Source of the DNA: Chrysopilus asiliformis
Taxonomy: Eukaryota; Arthropoda; Insecta; Diptera; Rhagionidae
Length of the DNA stretch: 64,000 bases
Reading direction: 5' to 3'
NCBI GenBank assembly: GCA_964034945.1
Contig: OZ035962.1
Span: 33,197,943 to 33,261,942 of the forward strand
Shown here: one piece after another, positions 12,363 through 22,111 of the stretch
Numbering within the stretch: the stretch's first letter is position 1
Layout: the number at the start of each line of letters is the position of its first letter
Made by a program: the position numbers and the translations under genes
The notes under the pieces: generated by a model
The model's input: only the letters and a program-made list of their open reading frames with translations
Databases searched by the model: none
What the model was told of the DNA's origin: nothing

Positions 12363-12486
12363 TTACAGAACACAAAAGAAAAAGCCATATAAGAAAAAAA
12401 CTAATAACAACTGAGAAGTGATTCAAATGAAAACAATATGAAAAACAATTTTGAATTTGAATATAAATTAAATGTAAATGAAATAC

Positions 12487-12612
12487 CTTTGTTGTGCAAA
12501 AACAACATTCGAATTCCGTTGGTACATCTGTATCCAATTTTTCCTTTTTAGCAACATTATACGATGCCTGTATCTGCTCTAAGGCAATTTGACGCCGCAG
12601 TTCGGCCACTTC
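12487..12612 (-). CDS. Shab: Shab (Kv2) potassium channel, C-terminal tail exon
   Basis: This 126-bp exon encodes 42 residues: it opens EVAELRRQIALEQIQ and closes PTEFECCFCTTK, matching the C-terminal cytoplasmic tail I recall for insect Shab channels, where an AELRRQ block is followed by FECCFCTTK. The acceptor is CTATTTTAG directly before GAA; the donor AAG/GTATTT is weak after +3. It starts and ends in phase 0, fitting the preceding exon at 27041-27238. If the donor were skipped, about 46 hydrophobic residues would follow before a stop, giving a different tail. The next exon was not identified in the first 12 kb. It lies about 14.4 kb downstream of the previous exon. Confidence 0.88.
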
Positions 12613-13470
12613 CTAAAATAGTTTTTTGGTATTTGTTTGTCTAAATGTTTTTGTACAACTTTTTTTTTGTATTCTTTAATTTTCATTTCAAATACTAATA
12701 TCTTTTTTTTATTTTTCAAGTATACTTTAAATAAATTATATTATAATTGCATAAACATAAGATATATGTAATTATTAATAAATATGAAGCTATAGAAGTA
12801 ATTAGTAATTATTTTTTTAAAAGTATTTCTTCAAAATGCTTGACTGGGCGCTTGATGAATTTTCTAAACCCTTGACGTAATTGTAAATTAAATGTTTAAT
12901 AACTAGATATTTGTAATGAAAATACGGTGATATAACATGATTATCGATGAAAGCGCAACTTTTAATCGAATATGTTAAAATAGTTTAATTAGTTTTAAGC
13001 AATGAAATATTAAACGATTTATTGGAAACGATTTGGTTCTGATTTTGAACAGATAAATTCCTGTGATATATCTAGATGTAGCAAAAGTAAAGCACTCCAA
13101 TATAAAAGCAGTAAAATAGTTTTTTTAACACGAATCTACGCATTTTAAGACAGAAGCCGTATTAAAATTTAAATTACATTTTTAATAACTATATTAAATG
13201 GAAAAGTGTTATGTCTACTTTAGCGATTTTGAAATTATTAGCTTTAGTACCGAAATACGATCATTAAGTTTGAGATTTTTGTGGATTGTCTATGGATATT
13301 AGTCACACTTTTAGAGGCAAATGACATACACCCAAAATGCTAGTTCGACAAGATACATATTTAAAAAATAATTCAAGAACCATGATTTTCTTTGCTGCCC
13401 AATTAATTGAAAAAGCATCGAGAGTTAAAATTTCTTGAAAAAGGTCTTTACGTATTCTTCATAAGATCCC
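12613..13470. other. Gene-free intron
   Basis: AT-rich sequence upstream of the exon acceptor; nothing recognised. Confidence 0.5.
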
Positions 13471-14154
13471 TAGCCCACTATAAGATCAAATGGTCTTAAA
13501 ATTGTATAATTGTGAGAAATATATAGACCATAGATATACTAGATCGCTCGATTTGCTGTCTCAAATGGTCCCATTTGAATACAGTTCAGTGGATCAAAAC
13601 GAGTCAAGTAAGAGCGAGATAACCATATGAAAATAAATATAGTCCTCTCGTTTAAACCGTGAGCTGTCAAAGGAAAATAGACTTTCGCAATGATGTTGGC
13701 GCCTAAAGTTATTTGTTTGCGCCTAAAGTTAGTCTCAAACTTGTGAAATTTGAATTTCGCGGCAAACTAAATTTGAATCTCGCGACCTTATACAGTTCAG
13801 TGGATGCGTTCAAGTACGATAAAGAGGGAAATACTTTTGGGACCATTTTTCAGCAGAGCTTTGTATGGTGACAGTTGTTCTATGTTATATAGTTCTGTGA
13901 TATAGACTCATCTGTGGAAAAGAGATAGGACTATTAAAAAGAAAAATGCGCGAAAAGTCGGACACATAAAAATGTACACAATTGAATCGAAAAGTATATG
14001 GAAAATATTTTTCGAGCAAAGTGGCGCTTAATTTAAAAATTTTATGGCGCTAAATTTAAAATTTGAACTTTTTGTCATATAATTATCGAAAAAGAATATT
14101 TCTGTTTTATTGTTTACAGAATATTAAAAGAATTGAGAAGAATATTTAATTTCC

Positions 14155-14408
14155 CTATGCGTTTGCTCGCCTAAAAATTAATGTCAAAGTTTGGTCTTCA
14201 AAGATAAAAGCACAAAGAACCATGCAGGATTCGACGTTTTTTTTAAGTCCCCGAGCTAACTTCTGAACCAGTTGGGGTTTCACATTACTTGTACCTGCGT
14301 TGGAAAGGTAATTTACTCTAGTTTCATGGACACGAGCTCCTTTTCGGCGGAGAACTTCAAGGGGACTATCTGACAGTCCCCATGCAGTTTTCCGCCAAAG
14401 AAAGCAAG
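14155..14408 (-). repeat. Left arm of inverted coding-like repeat
   Basis: The minus-strand frame reads through VLRRKGARVHETRV, LSNAGTSNVKPQLVQKLARG. The same blocks (VLRQIRARVHDHLSNAN and TNVKPQFVQMLARR) occur on the plus strand in the right arm at 15107-15276, in a different order. The DNA identity is visible too: GAGCTCGTGTCCATGA, CCTTTCCAACGCA and AATGTGAAACCCCAA appear in both. I do not recognise the protein family. Confidence 0.5.
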
Positions 14409-14410
14409 TA

Positions 14411-15104
14411 CAGTGGTGGCTCGATAATTCGGACAATTGCAGACCGGACGTTGTCCGAATTATCGATTTGTCCGAATTACTAAAACCTATATAATTTCAT
14501 CCCAATTTTTGATTTAAACATTTGTTATGGAGCCAATCTGGCAATTATTGAAAACCCGTATGGTGATATGGCATTGCCCGAAGTTTAAGTGAACGGTATT
14601 AAAATTCCACTTTGAAATCAAACTTTTCAATAAGATTTTTGAAATTGATTCCAATCGGATTTTGATGTATGGGAGATTTATGTAGAATTATATCTTAAAT
14701 AACTTTTGTTCTTGCACTTTTTTGATAAGATGCACCGTTTTTGAGATATTCGCAAAAAACCTTTTCGTTCGTATGGGTGGTATTTATGTCTGATATTGTG
14801 CATTTCCCTACATTATATTCTACATTATATTGCGTTTCTTTAATTTATTTAAAATTTTAAGTTTTTCTTTTATTGTTAGGAAGTTGTGTTTAATTTTATT
14901 AATTGGAGCCATAGTTAGTTTTTAAAAAAAATGTTATAATAGAGCACTTGCAGGTTCAAACGCGATTTTTATCTATTGTCCGGATTACTGAGTCAGACTT
15001 TTTGTCTTATGTCCGAATTACAGAGTCTTTAATATTAAAAACTTTCTGTCCGGATTACTGAGGTGTCCGAATTACCAAGTGTCCGAATTATCGAGCCACC
15101 ACTG
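14411..15104. mobile_element. Pogo-like MITE with subterminal repeats
   Basis: Perfect inverted ends begin CAGTGGTGGCTCGATAAT and are flanked by TA. Multiple subterminal copies of TGTCCGAATTA stand in both orientations near each end, as in pogo/Tc1-type elements where transposase binds. The middle is filled by a fragment of the INE-1-like repeat at 14515-14785. No transposase sequence remains. Confidence 0.75.
14515..14785 (+). repeat. INE-1-like repeat fragment, copy C
   Basis: Carries the CCAATCTGGCAATTATTG, ATTTTGATGTATGGGAG and TTTTCGTTCGTATGGG blocks of copy A and stops where copy A has its G/C palindrome. It is nested inside the pogo-like element. Confidence 0.6.
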
Positions 15105-15106
15105 TA

Positions 15107-15276
15107 CAACGAATGTGAAACCCCAATTTGTTCAAATGTTAGCCCGGAGGCATATAAAAGGTCGAAAACTGTATGGAAAAATCATTGCGTTTAAAGTGGC
15201 AGCTGACAATCTCACTGCAGTTCTCCGCCAAATAAGAGCTCGTGTCCATGATCACCTTTCCAACGCAAACACAATT
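15107..15276 (+). repeat. Right arm of inverted coding-like repeat
   Basis: Plus-strand frame with TNVKPQFVQMLARR, then VLRQIRARVHDHLSNAN. It pairs with the left arm at 14155-14408 in opposite orientation. Removal of the pogo-like element between them would bring the arms together at a TA. Confidence 0.5.
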
Positions 15277-15647
15277 AAGCTAGAACCTGAATCGTACGTC
15301 GATGCGTCCGTCATGCCGTGACAGTTCGAGTAAAATCAACGGGCTGCTATGAGTACTCCCATAATAATACGTTTTCCGATGCGGCAACCGCATAGAGTAG
15401 CTCGAATTCCTACTTTTACATGCGGCAACGCACGGAAATGTCATTTCGCAAAAAAGTTTGTTTACGATTTAAGCAATTTAAGTATGGAACAAATTGAAAG
15501 TAATTGTTTCGACGATAAACTAATAGAAGAAGTGCAAAACCATGAATTAACTCCAGATTCGTTGCCGTACCCAACTGTCACCGCATCGAACTGTCAACCG
15601 GACGCATGCATGACGGACGCATCGACGTACGATTCAGGTTCTAGCTT
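15277..15647. repeat. Perfect 40-bp inverted repeat pair
   Basis: Bases 15277-15316 (AAGCTAGAACCTGAATCG and continuing) are repeated as an exact reverse complement at 15608-15647. The 290-bp loop holds most of a short open frame. Perfect 40-bp arms mean a recent event or gene conversion. Confidence 0.8.
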
Positions 15648-15669
15648 TAATGTGAAACCCAAAAGTTAG
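15349..15669 (+). CDS. Unrecognised 106-residue open frame in foldback loop
   Basis: Starts at an ATG and contains NLSMEQIESNCFDDKLIEEV, a composition more protein-like than the AT-driven frames nearby, then runs into the right 40-bp repeat and ends with FNVKPKS, echoing the NVKP block of the flanking arms. No domain was recognised. It may be the first exon or a fragment of an unknown transposon protein. Real coding status is doubtful. Confidence 0.3.
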   Translation: MSTPIIIRFPMRQPHRVARIPTFTCGNARKCHFAKKFVYDLSNLSMEQIESNCFDDKLIEEVQNHELTPDSLPYPTVTASNCQPDACMTDASTYDSGSSFNVKPKS

Positions 15670-15848
15670 GCAAGAGGCGTTTTCGTCCGTCGTTCTTTAG
15701 AAAGGCAAACGTAAATTTTTCGCGCACTTGTTCTTAAATTCGAGGACCTTCGTGAATTTTAAGTTCAATGTTGGTTTGAAGTTAATGAAGTTAACAGAAA
15801 ATCCCAATTTCCCATTTTAAATTCAGACCATTTGATCTTATAGGGCTA

Positions 15849-16806
15849 TAAGACAGTTGCCACGTCGTGGTCATTTGCGGTACTAACAACTTGCGCCATT
15901 TTGTCGTGACTATGAGGGACGTTAGGTCGATAATGCAGTTCCGAAGTGGAAAACCACAAACAGCACGACACCCAGAAATTATTTTGCGTTGTTACGAAAA
16001 ATTGCGGTTTGTAAGTTTTGGGTGTCACTAGCGACGTAAAATTTGTATAACCGTTGAATGATCCTATAACCGTTGAATGAATTATCTTTAAAACGAATGC
16101 CATTTGTGATCCACAAAAGATATTGGAAGATGTCTAAAACTCAGAAAAATCATGTTTGCAATATTTCGAAGGTTTGGTGGGCAGTGAAGTATTCGTCAAT
16201 GCGAGGAGGTATCGGCCCTGGTGACGTTAATTTGTATTATTTGGCGCCAAAGAATTTGACATCTTTATGGCGGGTTTCACGAAATCTTTACGGGCCGCTA
16301 AATCGAGTTAGCTAGTAAATTTCAAGGCCGCCATAGGACCTCATTTACAGATATGCAAACCCTATTTTCCATCCGAACCAAGAACCACTGAACTATTCAA
16401 GTTTCAATGAAGCAAAATGCAGATGAGGCTAAACATTTTATTTGTACCAGCAGATTTACGACCATAATATTTACCGTTGTAAATATATCTAATTAATGTA
16501 TCGGAAAACAAAATAAAAACTAGCTTAAATCATCAAAAATTGTTTTTATGATTGGCTTAAGGGGTAAGTCCACTCTAGATTACCCAAATCCAAGGTGTAA
16601 TTTCGACATTTTTTATAACAATGTAGTAAATGAAATACAAAATATGTTGAAAGGTAAATGGAATACAAATGCCTTTTACTGTATACTATTTGACGTATTT
16701 TTGTTTTGTTAAATGGGACCAGAACCCGTGTCCCGCGGGCGAACCGAGTATTCTTGTAATTGTTGACCGATTGACTTGAAATTCTTTGTAGGTTTAAAAT
16801 TACTAT
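15849..16806. other. Gene-free stretch, probably more element debris
   Basis: Moderate G+C near 15860-16330, with no recognisable protein. The words CCACTGAACT near 16386 and CAGTTCAGTGG near 13580 and 13796 are inverted relative to each other, suggesting further element ends around this nest. Confidence 0.35.
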
Positions 16807-17283
16807 CAGGGTATTCACAGTCCTCTTTTAAATTGCGGGTAAATTTACCGCAAATTTAACAGATTTTTACCGAGACGGTAACTTGGTTCACGTAAAAATG
16901 AATTACCGGATTCGGTAATTGTATACATGCCTTGAGTCGTGTTTTCCGGCCCGGTTATTCGGTATCAAGAATCAACCGCGAGTGGCGCTAGTAATGTTTT
17001 TAGTTGTTAAATTTTCTCGCTGGTTATCTCATCGGACTGCGATTTTTTTCAATTTTGATAGCCGTTGCCACAATAGAAATTCAAAAAATACATCAAACAT
17101 GGATTTAAAGGTATGTGACATATTTTACAATCAAATTCGCAGTTCATGATTTGGTCACGTATCAAATAAAAGCGCTGTTCTCAAATCTGTGCTGTGGGAT
17201 GTTCAAAGCAGAATATTTTCAGTCTTTTAATATTACCGAAAACACCGAATACCGAAAATTAAAAGAGGATTGTGAATACCCTG
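16807..17283 (+). mobile_element. MITE with CAGGGTATTCACA ends, copy 1
   Basis: Ends CAGGGTATTCACAGTCCTC and, reverse complemented, CAGGGTATTCACAATCCTC form 27-bp inverted repeats with few mismatches. A nearly identical copy is at 47564-48045. Both contain CGGTAATT-type words and ATGGATTTAAAG followed by GTATGTGAC, which looks like a retained first exon and splice donor of an ancestor. Superfamily not certain. Confidence 0.75.
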
Positions 17284-17732
17284 TATATCTATAAAAGTAC
17301 ATAGGATATTTGAAAAATTCATTTTTTTTGTGAAAATGACGCACGATAGAAACAAAATTTTAAAAAGAAAAAGAAAATTACTTGAGAGCAATTGTTCATA
17401 AAAAAAGATTACAGAGTATTGTTGGGAAGGCAGCTGATGCTAATCGAATGGGGAGTAGTTACGGAAATTTGTAGTACAACATGTTTTCGTAACAAAATTA
17501 AATTTATAGGGAACCACAGTCAGGGTCGTGCCAATACAATGTGGCGCCCGGAAAAAAATTGTATTAAATTTTTGGTTGATTATTTGGATAAAACATATAT
17601 GTACACGGCAAAAAATCCTGGAGTATTTTTCAAAAATTATATTGATGAAATCATAATACATTTTTGGATTTAATACATGCGAATTATTGAAAATATTTTA
17701 GTCTTCATATTTTAATTATTTTTTATTATATA
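17284..17732. other. Gene-free stretch
   Basis: Two overlapping open frames on opposite strands (17392-17673 and 17440-17661) match no known family and look like chance. Confidence 0.4.
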
Positions 17733-18262
17733 GGGTATTTCAATAAGGACATAACAATTTTGTATTTTCATAAAAAACGCACCCTAAAACTTTTTTTATG
17801 ATCTGGCAATGCTAAAACGTTAGTCAAGGTTTACATTTTTATCATCGAGCAACGTTTGGAAATTATTAAAACTCTTCTACCGAAATTCTGAGTTGGTGGT
17901 CGGAATCGTGTAATCTCGAGAAATGGTCCGGTCGAATGGCCACCTCGCTCATGCGATTTAACGACGTTGGATTTCTTTTTATGGGGTTATGTTAAAACGT
18001 TGGTTTATGCCAACAAGCCAACAACGTTAGAGTAGCTCAGGAACAATATCGAACGCGAAATTGCCAACGTTCCGGCCGATATGTGTGGAAGAGTGGTGGA
18101 AAATTGGCTCCAAAGAATCAATCAGCAAACGTGCTCGCGGTGGCCATATCAACGACATCGAATTTCATACTCCACTACACCTGGAATAAATTTCAGCCCG
18201 ATATCTCAATTATTCTGTGTTTTATTTAAATACAAAATTTTTATGTCCCTTTTGAAAGATCC
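17733..18262 (+). mobile_element. Internally deleted Tc1/IS630-like element, second family
   Basis: Imperfect inverted ends (GGGTATTTCAATAAGGACAT and GGATCTTTCAAAAGGGACAT, both going on to AATTTTGTATTT) surround a C-terminal transposase remnant. No clean TA duplication was found. It parallels the element at 7966-8525 in structure but has different ends. Confidence 0.65.
17900..18170 (+). pseudogene. Transposase C-terminal remnant with stop and frameshift
   Basis: The frame reads NGPVEWPPRSCDLTTLDFFL, then WGYVKTLVYANKPTTLE, a TAG stop, and LRNNIEREIANVPADMC. After QTCSR the frame must shift by one base to continue with GGHINDIEFH. This is the third-catalytic-residue region and tail of a Tc1/IS630-type transposase. 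Stop plus frameshift make it dead. Confidence 0.7.
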
Positions 18263-20332
18263 AATATATTGAACTTAAATACTTTTAATATTAATGTCTA
18301 CAATTGAAACAAAATTGTAGTTTTATAATCCTAAATTGAACCAAAAATAAATTTCAAAAAATTTCTAATCCATGCTGCTATTGGACTAGAATTTTGCATT
18401 GGATTACATATAGGTCCACCGTAATCAAATTTTGATTGGAATTCACTCCAAGATTTTTTGTCGTGTATGCATAAATTAAACTAATTTGTGTCCATTGCAA
18501 AATCTTAATTACAAAGAATTCATTATATGCAGAACAAAAATGTTTCAATGTTATTGTCAAGTTCACCCTTAAATTGACCTAAAATTTGCCAGAGAAGCAT
18601 ATCTCTATGTTTTGCCCCCTGTAAGGTCCGAATTTAACGCCACGAACCTCAAAATTTCTCAAAATGGCGCATATAGTGTATTTCATTTACTATAAAAACT
18701 AGTATAACAATTTGTTGAAGACACTCCTTTTATATGGGCTTCTAGCGTTGCATTACTCCTTCACAGTTATGGCGTACCAATTATGTTGTGTTGGTTGCCA
18801 CATTGCGTAATTTTTGAAGAAAACAAAGAAAATTCAGACAGTTAACCTTCTACAAAAACGGCTTTTATTTGCATACTCTTTAAATCAAAGTGGGACGATG
18901 GCTTCAAAATTTAATTAAATACGAGTCTTTTATATAAAAAGGCAGACGGCCTAATTTTTTTGCCGTCTTTAAAAACCACACGTTGTGACAACGCTGAACA
19001 TCGTCAGTATGCCATAGCTCTGAAATACATATAACTTAACTTTTAACGTAAAAATAATCACAAAAAGTAATATCATGATGATTAAGGAAATTAAATACGA
19101 TTGTTATTAAGATATTAAATGCAAAAATTTAAAACAATTGCAATTATTGCAGCCAAATGTGTTTTTATAATGACAACAAGTACTTAAATGAGAAAAAAAG
19201 ATAAATAAATTTAAATAAAGAAAGGCTAACAATGGCAAAGTAAAAACATAAAAATTAAAAAGATATGCAATGGTAATTTTAAGCTCCTTTCTCTTGACAT
19301 GCAATTCCATTTCAATTCTCTGATTTTGTCTATTTATACAGTTTTTTTAAGGTAACAAAGACAAAAAAATTGAAGAACTTCTTTCATGGTTTCTGTTCTT
19401 AGGAAGGAAGGAAGCTCTTTGAATGCCACCCATTCCAACGTGCAAAACGGTTTAAGGATAAAACTCAAGTTGGAAAACATTTATAAAATAAATGCCAAGG
19501 AAAAACTTTAATTTCACTCTTTTCCAATTTTAATCGTGCTAGAATGTCTACTTATTTTTCCTGTTTGTCTCAACTTATCGCACAATCTCTGTATATTTGT
19601 TTTTTTTTCCTGTTTATCCTTAATATTTGTTTGTCGGTTTGTTTAGCTGTCTATTATGGTTCGTTGAGCTTTTTTTAGTTGGGGTTAAGTGGCTGTGTTG
19701 CTCCTTTTTTAAAATTCATAATTGAAAGCAGACAAGGATTTAGTTGCATGTCATAAAATCGCTCCATAAACGTACGAGTAGTTCTTGGAATGGATTTTTT
19801 TTTAAAGTGGTAAGTGGTAAAATTATTTTGAAGAATGTGAACTGCTGAATTAAAGGCTTAGCACTTTGTATTTACACTAGGATTTTTTTAAACTCAATCG
19901 ATTTAACTTTGACACCTAAATGATTATTTACACGACACGACTTAGAATGTGTAAATTGAAAGATAATCTTGTTATTGAAAGTGCCTCTTTAATTCACGTT
20001 TTATTGACAGTATTCAGGGTAATGCGAAAATACCGACTAATCCGTTAATTTTCTGTAATCAGTGTTAGAGACCGAGGTTTATAAATCATGAGATGTAGAA
20101 AAACTTTTTATGGATTCCTTCTTATTAACCCTTAAATATAACAAAAAAAACAATTTTTTTTTATCATATTGGGGGTTTAGTCTTGAGCCCGCGGCCTCAA
20201 GGAGTTTATCTCTCACATACAGTTTTTTGATAACTGAAACTGTGCTTTTATGAAAGTTGGATAAATTAAATTTCCACTTCTAGAAAAAATAATAAAACAG
20301 AACATATGGTTTGACAGTTTAAGGTTCTAAAG
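18263..20332. other. Gene-free intron
   Basis: No gene seen. One small perfect hairpin (AGACGGC ... GCCGTCT, near 18942-18967) is present. The rest is AT-rich with short chance frames. Confidence 0.45.
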
Positions 20333-20521
20333 CAGAGCTCGGCACTCCTTGGCTCGCCTGGCTCCTCACAACGATAACATTTTTATTCAAATTTTACGAG
20401 AATACAATCAATGTATGAACATTTTTTACTCGACTCTCCAAAGCAATGATACGTGTTGGTTGACGACGGCCACTTCGGCAGCCGAAATCAAACGATTGAC
20501 AAACAGTCGTTGGAGCGAGCC

Positions 20522-20801
20522 CACGGCATAGAGACAACCAAGGTATGCCATGAACTTTTGATAGTCAGGTGTGACGTCATTTGTGCTGACTTTTTTTAAT
20601 TAATTTTTATATTTATTGATCACTATTTAATGCAATCAGTCCACTAATTTACAAATATCTTATTTAGATCCCACAAAAATTTAAATAACCATCCACAAAA
20701 CGAAATTCCTTCTGAACTTGACGAAGTAATCGGCACAAGTGACGTTGCAACGAAACGTCAGATTTGAGTTCATGGCATACCTTGGTTGTCTCTATGCCGT
20801 G
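20522..20801. mobile_element. Mutator-like MITE with 9-bp duplication
   Basis: Perfect 35-bp inverted ends (CACGGCATAGAGACAACC and continuing) are flanked by the exact 9-bp direct repeat GAGCGAGCC at 20513-20521 and 20802-20810. A 9-bp duplication is characteristic of the MULE superfamily. The 280-bp element is non-coding. Confidence 0.85.
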
Positions 20802-20953
20802 GAGCGAGCCTACGACAGTCATTTAGTATAATTTCTGTTGTTGATGCGTGCGGATGTATAAATTTGCTCCCTAAAACCTTAATTGCTTCCCAAAGAACAC
20901 TGACGTACGAAATTTTTTCAGAAATTTGATTTTTTTAGTTTTCCTTTTCCATT

Positions 20954-21115
20954 ATGAAGCGCTCATATTCAAATTCAAATACTATGTCGTGTGATTGGGA
21001 AAACAAATATTTAATAACCACAAATAATGATAACCGTCAATGTCTAGTTTGCAGTTACATGTCGAATAAAAAATTCAATCTAGAACGCCATTACAACAGC
21101 TGTCCTATCAGATAA
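20954..21115 (+). pseudogene. BED zinc-finger N-terminus of a hAT transposase
   Basis: A 53-residue frame with DWENKYLI, CLVC and KKFNLERHYNSC. This fits the BED finger pattern (aromatic, Cys-x2-Cys, then His...Cys in place of the last His/Cys) seen at the start of hAT transposases and ZBED proteins. It stops right after the finger and no catalytic or dimerisation domain follows, so it is a fragment or a first exon cut off from the rest. Confidence 0.6.
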
Positions 21116-21731
21116 CATAATGCAATTTAGCGCATGTTTTTTCGAAGCACAGAACCGGAAATACAGGTTTTTTTTTGCACGACGGAACTTATTATTTTTT
21201 TGTAATCGCATCATGATAAATTGTGTAATCCATTGTTCTTAAACGTCTCCATCAAAAGCGAAAGAGCGTAAAAAATGAAAAAGATGCGTTTTCTCATTTT
21301 GTGTTATCGTATATGAAGAAACATAAAATTTCTTCGAGTAATAGTAAATCACTACATATGTACATGGTACCGAGGCCTGTTCTAAAGCATGTCCTGATGA
21401 AGTAAAAACAAAATGGCGGGCGAGAGACGCCATTTTGTCCAAATCGCATATCGCAGATGTCTATACGGGTATCAAATGAAAGATCTTAACTCGAAAATAA
21501 CAAATAAAATATAACATATGTAGTGTAACCCTGAAACTTCTCCTGCTTTCTTCTGAATGACTGTGTTGATTTTGATACACGTTTCGCAAATCGCTAGAAA
21601 ATCCCTTTACCAACAATTTATTAGTTTCACTATTTTAGTTCCTCGCTCTCCTGCTATCTCCAGAACTACGGAAATGATTTTTAAGCGGCTTTCGCCAATA
21701 CCTAGAGATTTTTTCTAGCAACTCTAATATA
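21116..21731. other. Gene-free stretch
   Basis: No gene or clear repeat noticed. Confidence 0.4.
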
Positions 21732-22034
21732 CAGACATACCCCGACTTACGTTTTTGGGTGGGAGTAGCATTTCGTGATTTCGCATCGCATATTTAAACG
21801 TCGTAGATCGATGTCTTGTATTTTATTTTTTTTACCATTTTTTGGGGCTATAAATTCTCACTAAGGGCTCAATTTAGATTAAAAGTTCAATGATTTGAAA
21901 AATTTAAATATAAATCTTGGAAATTTAGTGTTGTACATCGAATTTTTGCCATTATATCGAGGTCGGGAACCAAACACTGAGCGTTGTATGTCGAAACGTC
22001 TCATATCGAGGTGTCGTAAATCCAAGAACACCTG
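21732..22034. mobile_element. Pogo-like MITE, diverged
   Basis: TA-flanked, with weakly matching ends CAGACATACCCCGACTTACG and, reverse complemented, CAGGTGTTCTTGGATTTACG. Subterminal ATATCGAGGT words resemble the style of the elements at 14411 and 39328. Non-coding, older than those. Confidence 0.5.
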
Positions 22035-22111
22035 TATTACAATTCGTAAAGGAATCTGCCTTGTTCATTCCTTTTAAATCGGTAAGCAACTATGAACATC
22101 ACAGTAACTTA

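Larger units (their letters stand above)
13471..15848. mobile_element. Composite element bounded by inverted repeats
   Basis: The ends TAGCCCACTATAAGATC (left) and, reverse complemented, TAGCCCTATAAGATCAAATG (right) match through TATAAGATCAAATGGTCT. The interior is a layered nest: a foldback region with related sequences on both sides, a pogo-like element in its centre, and an INE-1-like fragment inside that. Whether these ends belong to one transposon or to two chance fragments is not certain. No clear target duplication was found. Confidence 0.45.
20333..21115 (+). mobile_element. hAT remnant, 5' part
   Basis: Begins CAGAGCTCGGCAC, a typical hAT-like end, and contains downstream a BED-type zinc finger, the usual N-terminal domain of hAT transposases. 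A Mutator-like MITE interrupts it at 20522-20801. The right end and catalytic region were not found, so this looks truncated. Confidence 0.5.
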
